DNA of 64,000 nucleotides from an uncultured Flavobacteriales bacterium (GCA_913054135.1 CAJXJK010000001.1:124001-188000), one strand, 5' to 3'. Positions 37,147-47,600 are shown, counted from the first letter of the stretch. Numbers and translations: made by a program. Notes: a model not told the origin generated them from the letters alone.

Positions 37147-39450
37147 TTACTTTTTCTTCTTTCTACCCTTAGGTTGATTTTCTGAAATATGAACACATTC
37201 CTCATAAGACAATTCAGCAGGCTCAGCATCTTTTGGGAGCTTATAATTCTTTTTCCCTATTTTCAAATAGGCACCATAGCGTCCATTCAATAATTGCATT
37301 TCAGCATTTTCAGGGAATTCTTTTATAATTCTGTTCTTATCTTCTTCTCTCTTTTCAAGAATCAACTCAATTGCTCTTTCAATTGTCATGCTCTCTAAAG
37401 AATCACCCTTATCTTCTTTGATAGAAACGAATGTTCTTTCAATTTGAACATACGGCCCAAATCTACCTTTATTGATCTTTACATCTTTATCTTCAAATTG
37501 ACCAATTGTTTTAGGAAACTTGAAAAGTTCAAGCGCCTCCTCTAATGTAATTGTTGAGATACTTTGATCTTTTTGAATAGATGCAAATTTTGGTTTCTCT
37601 TCATCATCTTGCTCTCCAATTTGAACCATAGGTCCAAACCTTCCAATTCTTGCAATGATCTTTTTACCAGATTTTGGATCGACTCCTAATTCTCTCTCAC
37701 CAGAAGCACGTTCAGAATTTTCAATCGTATCTTCTACTTTATCGTGAAAAGGACCATAAAATTCTTTCAACATCTTAGTCCATTTAACTAGACCTTGTGC
37801 AATATCATCAAACTCCTTTTCTACAGAAGCCGTGAAGTTGTAATCCATTATTTGATCAAAATGTTGAATTAGGAACTCAGTTACAACTCGTCCAATATCT
37901 GTTGGAACCAATTTCCCTTTATCAGATCCTGTTTTTTCAGTTTGCTCAACTTGATTAACTGATCCGCCTTCTAAAACAATTTGCTTGTATTTTCTTTCAA
38001 CTCCTTCTCTCTCTCCTTTTTCTACATATCCTCTTTTTTGAATAGTCGAGATTGTCGGAGCATAAGTAGAAGGTCTACCAATTCCTAATTCTTCTAACTT
38101 CTTTACCAAACTTGCTTCAACATATCTTGCTGGAGGTCTTGTAAACCTTTCAGTAGATGTCACAGAATCATTTGACAACAACTCTCCTTCTTTAATCGGA
38201 GGTAATAAACCATCAATGCTTTCATCATCTTCATCATCAATCGAAGATTCTAAATAAACTTTCAAGAATCCATCAAACTTGATGATTTCTCCGTTTGCAG
38301 AGAATTCAAGATTTTTTGGTGCGTCAATTTTAATTGCCGTTCTCTCAAGCTGTGCCTCACTCATTTGAGAAGCAATACTTCTTTTCCATATTAATTGGTA
38401 CAACTTCTCTTGATCACTTTCACCTGTAATAGTGTGTGCAGCAAAATTAGTTGGCCGAATAGCTTCGTGCGCCTCTTGAGCTGAAGAATTCTTGTTTTTA
38501 TATTGTCTGAAGTTGTGATATTCTTTACCGTAGGCATTCTCAATTTCAGCTTGAGCTGCATCTGTAGCTGTTTTTGACAAATTCACAGAATCAGTTCTCA
38601 TATAAGTAATGTGACCTGCTTCATATAATCTTTGAGCCACACCCATTGTTCTTGAAACAGAGAAACCTAATTTTAAACTTGCTTCTTGTTGTAATGTTGA
38701 AGTTGTGAATGGTGCCGTTGGAGATTTCTTTGCCGGTTTCTTAGTTACAGAATTTACTTTAAAATCATGACCTAAACATGCATCAACAAACTCTTTAGCA
38801 TCTTTTTCAGAATCAAAATTCTTAGCCAACTTAGCTTTCATTTTAGATCCTTGTGCGTCAAAAATTGCATCAGTTCTATAGAAGACAGAAGACTTAAACT
38901 TCTCAATATCTAATTCTTTATCAACGATTAATCTTACAGCAACTGACTGCACTCTTCCGGCTGATAAAGACGGTTTAACTTTTCTCCATAACACAGGAGA
39001 CAATTCAAAACCAACTAATCTATCCAAGATTCTTCTTGCTTGCTGAGCGTTTACCAAATCAGCATCAATTTCTCTTGGGTTTTCAATAGCAGATAAAACT
39101 GCTGTCTTAGTAATTTCATTAAAAGTAATTCGCTTATAACCATCAGGTTTTAAACCTAAGGCTTCTTTCAAGTGCCAACTTATGGCTTCTCCCTCACGGT
39201 CCTCATCCGAAGCCAGCCATACTAGCTCAGCTTCTTTTGCCAACTTCTTTAGTTCAGCAATTACTTTTTTCTTGTCAGATGATACAATATACTTGGGCGC
39301 AAAGTCCTTTTCTACATCAATTGACCCATCACCTTTAGCTAAATCACGGACGTGACCCATGCTAGATTTCACTACAAAATCTTTTCCTAAATACTTTTCA
39401 ATAGTCTTCGCTTTTGCGGGTGACTCTACGATTACGAGATTTTTTGCCAT
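37147..39450 (-). CDS. topA: DNA topoisomerase I
   Basis: This 767-residue type IA enzyme relaxes negative supercoils. It opens with the TOPRIM start NLVIVESPAKAKTIEKYLG and DEDREGEAISWHL, and the catalytic Tyr is in HITYMRTDSVNLS. SAGRVQSVAVRLIVDKE and GRPSTYAPTISTI are also present. The C-terminal part lacks the Cys4 zinc fingers of E. coli TopA. Instead it has three repeats of the form GRFGPMVQIG, GRFGPYVQIE and GRYGAYLKIG, and a basic tail (KGRKKKK), as in other Bacteroidota. It probably heads the transcript that runs through porP and the gld genes. Confidence 0.96.
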   Translation of the reverse strand: MAKNLVIVESPAKAKTIEKYLGKDFVVKSSMGHVRDLAKGDGSIDVEKDFAPKYIVSSDKKKVIAELKKLAKEAELVWLASDEDREGEAISWHLKEALGLKPDGYKRITFNEITKTAVLSAIENPREIDADLVNAQQARRILDRLVGFELSPVLWRKVKPSLSAGRVQSVAVRLIVDKELDIEKFKSSVFYRTDAIFDAQGSKMKAKLAKNFDSEKDAKEFVDACLGHDFKVNSVTKKPAKKSPTAPFTTSTLQQEASLKLGFSVSRTMGVAQRLYEAGHITYMRTDSVNLSKTATDAAQAEIENAYGKEYHNFRQYKNKNSSAQEAHEAIRPTNFAAHTITGESDQEKLYQLIWKRSIASQMSEAQLERTAIKIDAPKNLEFSANGEIIKFDGFLKVYLESSIDDEDDESIDGLLPPIKEGELLSNDSVTSTERFTRPPARYVEASLVKKLEELGIGRPSTYAPTISTIQKRGYVEKGEREGVERKYKQIVLEGGSVNQVEQTEKTGSDKGKLVPTDIGRVVTEFLIQHFDQIMDYNFTASVEKEFDDIAQGLVKWTKMLKEFYGPFHDKVEDTIENSERASGERELGVDPKSGKKIIARIGRFGPMVQIGEQDDEEKPKFASIQKDQSISTITLEEALELFKFPKTIGQFEDKDVKINKGRFGPYVQIERTFVSIKEDKGDSLESMTIERAIELILEKREEDKNRIIKEFPENAEMQLLNGRYGAYLKIGKKNYKLPKDAEPAELSYEECVHISENQPKGRKKKK

Positions 39451-39626
39451 AAAAAAATGAGCTTTTTCTTTTCAAAAATTTGGACAAAGATTATAAATAC
39501 AAACGGATTTATGTCAAAATTTGTTTCTAAGATTTTGGTTTTCTCATTCCTTATTATTAAATAATAATAAAGTTTTCTAAAATTTTTTCTTCAGTATCTC
39601 GTCATCAAAAATTAATCTACTGTCAT

Positions 39627-39659
39627 TTTGACATACAATTGAAAGAATGACTAATTTTG
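39627..39659 (+). promoter_or_regulatory. Bacteroidota-type promoter of the miaB operon
   Basis: TTTG at 39627-39630, a 21-bp spacer, then TAATTTTG at 39652-39659 fits the Bacteroidota -33/-7 consensus TTTG-N19-21-TAnnTTTG. It is 13 bp before the first possible ATG of miaB (39673). The very short leader that results makes the second ATG at 39682 a serious alternative. Confidence 0.75.
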
Positions 39660-39672
39660 TAGCCCATATTAT

Positions 39673-41106
39673 ATGAAGCTAATGGATTTAGAAGGCAAGG
39701 AAATAGATGAAAGTAAGCAAGGCGAGGCAACTATGGTTGCAAGCAATACTGAGGGATCAAAGAAATTATATCTAGAGAGCTACGGCTGCCAGATGAATTT
39801 TTCGGATAGTGAAGTGGTAGCTTCAATATTATCTAAAAATGGTTATTCAACAACAAAGGATGTAGACGAAGCTGATGTAATCTTGATGAACACTTGCTCT
39901 ATTAGAGAAAAGGCAGAAGACAGAGTACGAAATAAATTAGCTCAACATAATAAGCGTAAAAAGCAGAATCCAGAATTAGTTATTGGTATTCTCGGCTGCA
40001 TGGCAGAACGCTTAAAGAAAGATCTTTTAGAACAAGAGAAATTAGTTGATTTAGTTGCTGGTCCTGATGCTTATCGAGATTTACCGAATTTGATAAGTGA
40101 GGTTGGCTCAGGTCAAAAAGCAGTTAATGTGCTTTTATCTCGAGAAGAAACATACGCGGATATCGCACCTGTTAGACTTGATAAAGGTGGAGTGACTGGA
40201 TTTATATCTATAATGCGTGGCTGCGACAACATGTGTTCATTTTGCGTAGTACCATTTACTAGAGGTAGAGAGAGAAGTAGAGATCCTGAATCAATAGTTC
40301 GTGAAGCTCAAGATATGCTTGACAAAGGATATAAAGAGGTGACATTATTAGGTCAAAATGTAGATAGCTACAAGTGGAACATCACCAAAAAAGGTGAGAT
40401 CATTGATCCTGAAAAAGAAGTGGTGACATTCGCTCAGCTGATGGAGAAGGTTGCTTTAGTAAGTCCTCAACTTAGAGTACGTTTCTCAACATCACATCCT
40501 AAAGACATGACTGATGATGTACTTGAAGTGATGGCGAAGTATAAGAACATTTGCAAATACATTCATCTTCCTGTGCAATCAGGTAATTCGGATGTTTTAA
40601 AGAGAATGAATAGAGGATATAGCAGAGAATGGTATTTGAACAGAATTGATGCCATCAAAAGAATTGTTCCGGATGCCTTTATCTCAACTGATATTATTAC
40701 TGGATTTTGTGGTGAAACTGAAGAAGAACATCAAGACACGCTTTCATTAATGAAAGAAGTTGGATATGAATTTTCATATATGTTCTTTTATTCGGAAAGA
40801 CCCAAAACATTGGCCGAGAGAAAATTTGAAGACGACATTCCGCTCGAGGTTAAAAAAAGAAGATTGACTGAAGTTCAATCAATGCAAGCAGTATTGGCTG
40901 AAACGGCGAATGAGAAGACTGTAGGCAACACTTATGAAGTTTTAATTGAAGGTATTTCAAAGAGATCAGATGAACATGTTTACGGGAGAAATTCTCAAAA
41001 CTTGACTGTTATTTTTCCGAGAGAAGATTTCAAAGCAGGAGATTATGTGAATGTCAAAATTGAATCTTATACAAGCGCTACAGTAAAAGGAGTGGCAGTA
41101 AAATAA
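39673..41106 (+). CDS. miaB: tRNA-2-methylthio-N6-dimethylallyladenosine synthase MiaB
   Basis: The 477-residue radical-SAM enzyme methylthiolates i6A37 of tRNAs. The N-terminal cluster domain has Cys39 (YGCQMN), Cys75 and Cys109 (LGCMAERLK). The radical-SAM motif CxxxCxxC is at 184-191 (CDNMCSFC), and a C-terminal TRAM domain ends the protein. Length is usual. A second ATG at 39682 would remove three residues, both being close to the promoter. It heads the operon that runs through secG. Confidence 0.96.
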   Translation: MKLMDLEGKEIDESKQGEATMVASNTEGSKKLYLESYGCQMNFSDSEVVASILSKNGYSTTKDVDEADVILMNTCSIREKAEDRVRNKLAQHNKRKKQNPELVIGILGCMAERLKKDLLEQEKLVDLVAGPDAYRDLPNLISEVGSGQKAVNVLLSREETYADIAPVRLDKGGVTGFISIMRGCDNMCSFCVVPFTRGRERSRDPESIVREAQDMLDKGYKEVTLLGQNVDSYKWNITKKGEIIDPEKEVVTFAQLMEKVALVSPQLRVRFSTSHPKDMTDDVLEVMAKYKNICKYIHLPVQSGNSDVLKRMNRGYSREWYLNRIDAIKRIVPDAFISTDIITGFCGETEEEHQDTLSLMKEVGYEFSYMFFYSERPKTLAERKFEDDIPLEVKKRRLTEVQSMQAVLAETANEKTVGNTYEVLIEGISKRSDEHVYGRNSQNLTVIFPREDFKAGDYVNVKIESYTSATVKGVAVK

Positions 41107-41111
41107 TAAGT

Positions 41112-42353
41112 ATGGATGTTCAACAGATAAAGCAAAGATTTGAGATTATCGGGAATTCCCCGGCACTTGATAGAGCGCTCAATGTTGCGAACCAAGTTTC
41201 ACCAACAGATATCAGTGTACTGATCACTGGTGAAAGTGGGACAGGGAAAGAAGTGATGCCAAAAATCATCCACCAATTAAGCTCAAGAAAACACGGAAGC
41301 TATATCGCAGTAAACTGTGGTGCTATTCCAGAAGGCACTATTGATAGTGAATTGTTTGGACATGAGAAGGGTTCATTTACTGGTGCTCATGATCAAAGAA
41401 AAGGATATTTTGAGGTTGCAGATGGCGGAACCATTTTTTTAGATGAAGTTGCAGAACTTCCTTTAACTACTCAGGTTCGATTATTAAGAGTATTAGAAAC
41501 TGGAGAATTCATTAGAGTAGGATCATCCAAACCGATAAAGACAGATGTCAGAGTTGTAGCAGCCACCAATGAGAACATGCTGCAGGCAATACAAAAAGGG
41601 AAATTTAGAGAAGACTTGTTCTACAGATTAAGTACAGTTCCGATCTCCTTGCCGCCATTGAGAAGTAGAAAGGATGACATTCACCTTTTGTTTAGAAAAT
41701 TCTCAGTTGATTTCTCAGAAAAATACAGAATGCCAGCTATCAGATTGACTGATGATGCTGTTCATATGTTAATCAATTACAATTGGCCTGGAAACATTCG
41801 TCAGTTAAAAAATATCACTGAACAAATATCCGTTATTGAGAGTGAAAGAACAATAAGTGGAGAGTTGTTGCAATCGTATTTGCCAGACTACACAGCTTCA
41901 AATCTACCAGTATTGGCTTCAAAAGAGAAAGAAGATTTTTCAGAAAGAGATCTTTTATACAAAGTTCTTTTTGACATGAAAAAGGATTTGACCGAGGTAA
42001 AGAAATTAGTGATTGATATCCTTCAAAGAGGAGGTGGAAATATTTCTTCTGAAGACAAAACAGCCATCATCCAAAAACTATACAAGGATATTTCACCAGC
42101 AGATGATAAGCTTATTAACCAAACAGTTCCTTATCAGGAGGAAAAATCAGACTTTGAACACCCTGTCAACTACGGAAATGATTTTCAAGAACACGTGGAA
42201 GTTGAAGAATCACTATCGTTAGAAGACAGAGAAAAAGAACTCATCCAAAAAGCTTTAGAAAAACACAGAGGCAAGAGAAAATATGCCGCTCAAGATCTAG
42301 GAATCTCAGAAAGAACACTCTATCGAAAAATCAAAGAATACGGATTAAAATAG
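41112..42353 (+). CDS. Sigma-54-dependent activator lacking a receiver domain
   Basis: The 413-residue AAA+ activator begins almost directly with the central domain. Walker A GESGTGKE is at residues 40-47. The sigma-54-contact loop GSFTGA (87-92) is a known variant of GAFTGA. Walker B (GGTIFLDEV) and the Arg-finger region FREDLFYRLSTVP follow, and a Fis-type helix-turn-helix (RKYAAQDLGISERTLYRKI) ends the protein. There is no N-terminal receiver, PAS or GAF domain, so control must come through other proteins or through level. It is five bases after miaB. Its targets are not shown; groES and grpE carry candidate -24/-12 elements. Confidence 0.92.
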   Translation: MDVQQIKQRFEIIGNSPALDRALNVANQVSPTDISVLITGESGTGKEVMPKIIHQLSSRKHGSYIAVNCGAIPEGTIDSELFGHEKGSFTGAHDQRKGYFEVADGGTIFLDEVAELPLTTQVRLLRVLETGEFIRVGSSKPIKTDVRVVAATNENMLQAIQKGKFREDLFYRLSTVPISLPPLRSRKDDIHLLFRKFSVDFSEKYRMPAIRLTDDAVHMLINYNWPGNIRQLKNITEQISVIESERTISGELLQSYLPDYTASNLPVLASKEKEDFSERDLLYKVLFDMKKDLTEVKKLVIDILQRGGGNISSEDKTAIIQKLYKDISPADDKLINQTVPYQEEKSDFEHPVNYGNDFQEHVEVEESLSLEDREKELIQKALEKHRGKRKYAAQDLGISERTLYRKIKEYGLK

Positions 42354-42380
42354 ATTTAACTAATTTGCGTTCTACTTAAG

Positions 42381-42878
42381 ATGAAAACAGGAATTTGGCT
42401 AATATTAATACTTTGCGGGCTTAGCTCATGTGAAAGCGTAGGCTATGGTATGCTTGACAATAGTATAGATGCAGACAGTTTTTCAGTTGAAATTTTTGAA
42501 GAACAAGCTGCGAATGCACCTGCCGGATACGGCGCAAATTTCACTGAATTTTTGAGAGACTTCTTAGTATCAAGATCTAAGATGAAGTTGAAAAACGACA
42601 AAGCCGATATTGAGATCACAGGCAAGATCAAGAGTTATTTCACAACTCCTGCCGCAGTTCAATCAGATGAAGTGGCTGCACTAAACAGCCTCAAAGTTTC
42701 TATTGAAGTTTCAGTGATCAACAACAAAGATGAAAAGCAAAGTTTTGAAAAAAACTTTAATCAATTCAGTAATTATGAATCGTCTTCAGATTTATCGTCT
42801 GTTGAAGATGCATTATTAGAAGATATAAATGAAAAATTGTCTCAAGACATCTTGAGTCAACTATCTAGCAACTGGTAA
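42381..42878 (+). CDS. lptE: LptE-family LPS-assembly lipoprotein
   Basis: The 165-residue protein has a lipoprotein signal (LILCGLSSC, Cys about residue 17) and the LptE fold of Bacteroidota: FTEFLRDFLVSRSKMKL, the strand pair ADIEITGKIKSY, DEVAALNSLKVSIEVSVIN, and the helix SSVEDALLEDINEKLSQDIL. LptE plugs LptD in the outer membrane during LPS insertion. The gene is between the sigma-54 activator and an acidic TPR protein; its stop touches the next start. Confidence 0.85.
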   Translation: MKTGIWLILILCGLSSCESVGYGMLDNSIDADSFSVEIFEEQAANAPAGYGANFTEFLRDFLVSRSKMKLKNDKADIEITGKIKSYFTTPAAVQSDEVAALNSLKVSIEVSVINNKDEKQSFEKNFNQFSNYESSSDLSSVEDALLEDINEKLSQDILSQLSSNW

Positions 42879-43931
42879 ATGGACGCAGCAGCAATAGCTT
42901 CACATATCAATGATTTAAACGGCCTTTCAGGAAAAGATGCAAAAGAAATTTTGCCAATGCTTGAAAAGTTCCCCTACTCTAGTAGCCTTCACATTATTTA
43001 CCTAAAGGCCTTGGCTAATGACAATTCATTAGAGTTTGAATCTAAATTGAAAATTGCAGCAGCACACGTTAGTGACAAAGAGCACTTGTATCACTTAATC
43101 AACGATAATACCTCTAGCTCGTATACTGAAAAAGTTCAGGAAGCAGTAATCGAAGAAGCAGAGCACATAGTTGAAGATGTTCCTGAAAAAATTGAACCGA
43201 TTAAAGTAGATAAAATTCCTGTTGAGGAAATAATCGAAAAAGAAGAGGTCGAAGAAAAAATAGAAGAACCAATTATAACTGAGACTCAAATAAAAGAAGA
43301 GGTCCGATCAATAATTGAAGAAGAAACTCGAGAGATAGAAACAGAAGAAGTTGAGACTGAAGAATCTTCTTTGGATGAAGAGATTTTTTCTCACGCTATC
43401 GCATCTGCCTTTGAAATTGATTCAGAAGAGGTCATTGAAGAGAATGTCCCAGAAAAGGATATCCCAGCTGAAATTGTCTTAGAATCTAAGACTGATAAAA
43501 TTGAACCACCTGAAGACATGACCTTTATTGAGTGGTTGCAGTTCAAGAAGACAGGGAAAATTGAAAACCTTGAGGAAATATCATCTAAAGAACTGGATTC
43601 TAATGTCTCAGAAAACATTGAAACAGAGGTTCCTGAGCAAGAAGAAAAGAAGATGTCTAAGAAAGAGATTAATGCTCTTTTAGATAGATTCATCTCAGAG
43701 CAACCAAGTATTTCAAAACCTGTCAAAGATCAATTCAACCCTAGTTCGAACGCAAAAGAAAGCGTTGAAGAATCAACTGAGGTTGTGAGTGAAACTTTAG
43801 CACAAATTCATGTCATGCAAGGAAATTATTCCAAAGCTATAAAGGCTTACAAGCAATTAAGTTTGTTATATCCAGAAAAAAAGGTTTTCTTTGCATCTCA
43901 AATCAAAAAAATTGAAAGTAAATTAGGTTGA
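42879..43931 (+). CDS. Acidic protein with C-terminal TPR unit
   Basis: The ATG directly follows the lptE TAA. The 350-residue protein has a helical N-terminal part (to about residue 85), a central 200-residue tract dominated by Glu, Ile and Val, and a C-terminal TPR unit (LAQIHVMQGNYSKAIKAYKQ) with LSLLYPEKKVFFASQIKKIE. There is no signal peptide or membrane span. This kind of gene is found beside lptE and secG in related genomes; its function is unknown. The low-complexity centre is probably a flexible linker. Confidence 0.8.
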   Translation: MDAAAIASHINDLNGLSGKDAKEILPMLEKFPYSSSLHIIYLKALANDNSLEFESKLKIAAAHVSDKEHLYHLINDNTSSSYTEKVQEAVIEEAEHIVEDVPEKIEPIKVDKIPVEEIIEKEEVEEKIEEPIITETQIKEEVRSIIEEETREIETEEVETEESSLDEEIFSHAIASAFEIDSEEVIEENVPEKDIPAEIVLESKTDKIEPPEDMTFIEWLQFKKTGKIENLEEISSKELDSNVSENIETEVPEQEEKKMSKKEINALLDRFISEQPSISKPVKDQFNPSSNAKESVEESTEVVSETLAQIHVMQGNYSKAIKAYKQLSLLYPEKKVFFASQIKKIESKLG

Positions 43932-43955
43932 TTTGATTTATAATAAATTATAGAA

Positions 43956-44312
43956 ATGGGAAGTATATTTACAGTTATCATCATCATTGCCTGCGTAGGA
44001 TTAGTTCTATTCGTATTAGTTCAAAACCCAAAAGGTGGAGGTTTAAACTCTGAATTTGGATCTGCGGTACAATTAGGTGGTGCGAAAAGAGCAACTGACA
44101 TTCTTGAAAAGGGAACTTGGGGATTAGCAATTCTTTTAGCAGTTATCTGTTTAGCAATGGCTAACCCAGGAGAAGAATTTGAAGAAGGTGATGAGCAGCA
44201 AGGAAACGGAGACGTGATTGAAGAGTTCAATGCACCAGACGAAGAAGAAATTGATTTAAATCCAGGTGGTGGTTTTCAATTAAACCCTAACGGAGCAGGA
44301 AACGGACAATAA
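43956..44312 (+). CDS. secG: Preprotein translocase subunit SecG
   Basis: The 118-residue protein has two membrane spans (about 3-21 and 51-70) joined by the conserved loop LVQNPKGGGLNSEFG (pattern QxxKGGGL) and an acidic/Asn-Gly-rich tail. SecG is the third SecYEG component. It is the last gene of the miaB operon and is followed by a strong terminator. Confidence 0.93.
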   Translation: MGSIFTVIIIIACVGLVLFVLVQNPKGGGLNSEFGSAVQLGGAKRATDILEKGTWGLAILLAVICLAMANPGEEFEEGDEQQGNGDVIEEFNAPDEEEIDLNPGGGFQLNPNGAGNGQ

Positions 44313-44335
44313 GCGTTTTGATATAAAGAATTACA

Positions 44336-44370
44336 AATGTCAGTGTGTCACCACACTGACATTTTTTTTG
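44336..44370 (+). terminator. Strong intrinsic terminator after secG
   Basis: Perfect 12-bp stem (AATGTCAGTGTG at 44336-44347 with CACACTGACATT at 44352-44363), four-base loop, then a run of T. It separates the miaB-secG operon from groES. The stem contains TGTCAG and CTGACA, the same hexamers as the repeats upstream of grpE. Confidence 0.9.
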
Positions 44371-44424
44371 TCTTTAATCGTCAATAGTAAGGCAATTTGG
44401 CAGAAAAAAAAGAAAAAAATACAA

Positions 44425-44439
44425 TGGCACAAAATGTGA
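44425..44439 (+). promoter_or_regulatory. Candidate sigma-54-like element before groES
   Basis: The sequence is TGGCAC, five bases, then GTGA, 60 bp before the groES ATG. The -24 half is exact; the -12 half keeps the key G but not the canonical TTGC. It resembles the element before grpE. The 120 bp upstream have no clear TAnnTTTG promoter and no CIRCE element. Confidence 0.3.
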
Positions 44440-44498
44440 CTATTGTGAATCAAACAAAAACAATATTCGCTCAGTCGAATTAAAAACAAAAATTAGAT

Positions 44499-44765
44499 AT
44501 GTTAAAACCATTAGCAGATAGAGTTTTGATTGAAGCTGCTCCGGCAGAAGAAAAAACAGCAAGTGGAATTATAATTCCAGATACAGCAAAAGAAAAACCA
44601 TTGCAAGGAAAAGTGATTGCAGTAGGACCTGGAAAAGTAGATGAACCTATGACTGTGTCAGCAGGAGACAGTGTTCTTTACGGACAATATTCAGGACAAG
44701 AAATTAAGTTAGATGGCAAAACGTATTTAATTATGCGTGAATCAGACATTTACGGAATCATTTAA
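44499..44765 (+). CDS. groES: Co-chaperonin GroES
   Basis: The 88-residue protein has the family start [19 protein letters not shown], the mobile loop [14 protein letters not shown] and the end [18 protein letters not shown]. It caps the GroEL ring. It is 24 bp before groEL and the two form a bicistronic unit. The position downstream of the sigma-54 activator operon and the absence of CIRCE suggest an alternative heat-shock control. Confidence 0.97.
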   Translation: MLKPLADRVLIEAAPAEEKTASGIIIPDTAKEKPLQGKVIAVGPGKVDEPMTVSAGDSVLYGQYSGQEIKLDGKTYLIMRESDIYGII

Positions 44766-44777
44766 TTGAAATAATAA

Positions 44778-46424
<1,647 letters not shown>

Positions 46425-46520
46425 AACTTTAGCTTGTATTCTGATTCCGATTAGATGCAGGTTAAATCTCGATTCTTTTTTCCCTCTTTAGAGGATAAAG
46501 AGAAACGTCACTATATATGT

Positions 46521-46553
46521 CCCGTCTTCATTTATTTGAAGGCGGGATTTTTT
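46521..46553 (+). terminator. Terminator after groEL
   Basis: Ten-bp stem (CCCGTCTTCA at 46521-46530 with TGAAGGCGGG at 46537-46546, one G-T pair), loop TTTATT, then ATTTTTTT. It lies about 100 bp beyond the groEL stop. Confidence 0.9.
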
Positions 46554-46675
46554 TATTGCTTAACGATTTGAATCTGCTTAGCCCTTCCTTCATTTTCAAC
46601 AGACAAAATGTAGTTGCCATCTATATATGCTGACAAATCAAGAGTCAATGGGATTTTCATATCCTTTAATTTCAT
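46553..46675 (-). pseudogene. Orphan type IX C-terminal sorting-domain remnant
   Basis: The 40-codon frame reads from ATG at 46675 to TAA at 46553 and contains KIPLTLDLSAYIDGNYILSV, then ends in IQIVKQ. This is the pattern of the last two strands of a type A T9SS sorting domain (LDLS-x-G-x-Y-x-L-x-V, basic end). An upstream TAG in the same frame and a different open frame (VVYEIKGYENPI) just before it suggest a frameshifted relic of a larger cargo gene. It could instead be a small gene. Its end runs into the T tract of the groEL terminator. Confidence 0.4.
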
Positions 46676-46781
46676 ACACTACCTTATGAAGTACCAATTT
46701 CATCTTGGTACAATTCTCGCTACTATCCCCTTAGAAATCAAAACAATATTTTGTATATTGTTTATCTAATCATCATTTAAT

Positions 46782-47600
46782 TTGAAAACAACTCTACTTC
46801 TACTTTCTGCCCTGCTTGCTGCAATTTCATTTTCGCAAGAAATGGAATCAGACTTGTATTTGGCCTTAAACTCAAGTGCCTTGCATAATTTTAAAGCAAG
46901 TGAGAAAACGAAGATGATCGTAAAGACTTTGAGAAATTCAAAGAAGAATGGGATTGTTGAAGAAACATCTTCAACTTATAGAAAAGGAAAAATTAATCCC
47001 TTAAAAATTAGCTTCAATACTTCTTACACAGAGTTTTTTGTTTTGGAGGATAGAAAAAAGTCTCTCGGGAAATATTTCTTCAATGAAAAGAATCAAATAA
47101 GAAAATACGAAAGAACTGATTTTGATAATAGAAATCAAAGGGCAGTTACCTTTTATTATTACTACACTTACAGCTCTGACGTTCTTCAAAGAGAATTTAT
47201 AAGAACCAGGGAATACGTAGGTCAAGGCTCAGCAGAACAAGACAGTGTCATTTATTTAGACACCACTCAATATGCCGTAAAAAATATTGACAAGGGCTTT
47301 CATCAAGACAATCTTAGCGACCCTGGTGTGTACGCAGAATTCTTTACAGATCAAAAGAAACTAATAAGCAAAACGAGCTATTTTCCTGGGTTTAATGAAG
47401 AAATTAAATACACCTATGATTCAAATGGGCATTTGGTAAAAATCGAAACCAATTTGATAAACTCAGCTGAAGTTGACGGAAAAAAATCTATCACTACAAG
47501 AACTGAACTTCAGTATTCAATTGATGGCCTGTTAACCGAAACCATATTTTATGATGAGTTTGAAAAAGTTTTAGAGCGAAAAGTATACGCTTACAAATAG
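46782..47600 (+). CDS. Unknown exported protein with YD-like strands
   Basis: The only sensible start is the TTG at 46782, which gives a clean signal peptide (KTTLLLLSALLAAISFSQ). The 272-residue protein has repeated strand pairs such as YTYSSDVLQREFIRTREYV and YTYDSNGHLVKIET, a pattern seen in YD/RHS-like or MORN-like exported Bacteroidota proteins. I recognise no catalytic motif. It converges on the TfoX-domain gene, with only one base between the two stop codons. Confidence 0.75.
   Translation: MKTTLLLLSALLAAISFSQEMESDLYLALNSSALHNFKASEKTKMIVKTLRNSKKNGIVEETSSTYRKGKINPLKISFNTSYTEFFVLEDRKKSLGKYFFNEKNQIRKYERTDFDNRNQRAVTFYYYYTYSSDVLQREFIRTREYVGQGSAEQDSVIYLDTTQYAVKNIDKGFHQDNLSDPGVYAEFFTDQKKLISKTSYFPGFNEEIKYTYDSNGHLVKIETNLINSAEVDGKKSITTRTELQYSIDGLLTETIFYDEFEKVLERKVYAYK

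Larger units (their letters stand above)
46425..46781. other. 357-bp intergenic stretch after groEL
   Basis: It holds the groEL terminator, an orphan 40-codon reading frame on the minus strand that looks like the end of a type IX sorting domain, and an inverted repeat (GTACCAA at 46691-46697, seven-base loop, TTGGTAC at 46705-46711). The inverted repeat is not followed by a T tract. The AT-rich stretch at 46740-46780 probably carries the promoter of the next gene, though no exact TAnnTTTG is present. Confidence 0.6.

Noticed and set aside
44396-44411. TTTGGCAG followed by an A run as a second -24/-12 element before groES
   Set aside because: There is no G at the -12 position; the spacing falls in poly-A.
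44371-44498. CIRCE element (HrcA site) before groES
   Set aside because: No TTAGCACTC or GAGTGCTAA arm is present here or before grpE.
46691-46711. GTACCAA/TTGGTAC inverted repeat as a terminator or IS end
   Set aside because: No T tract follows it, no transposase is near and no target duplication is visible; kept only as an inverted repeat.
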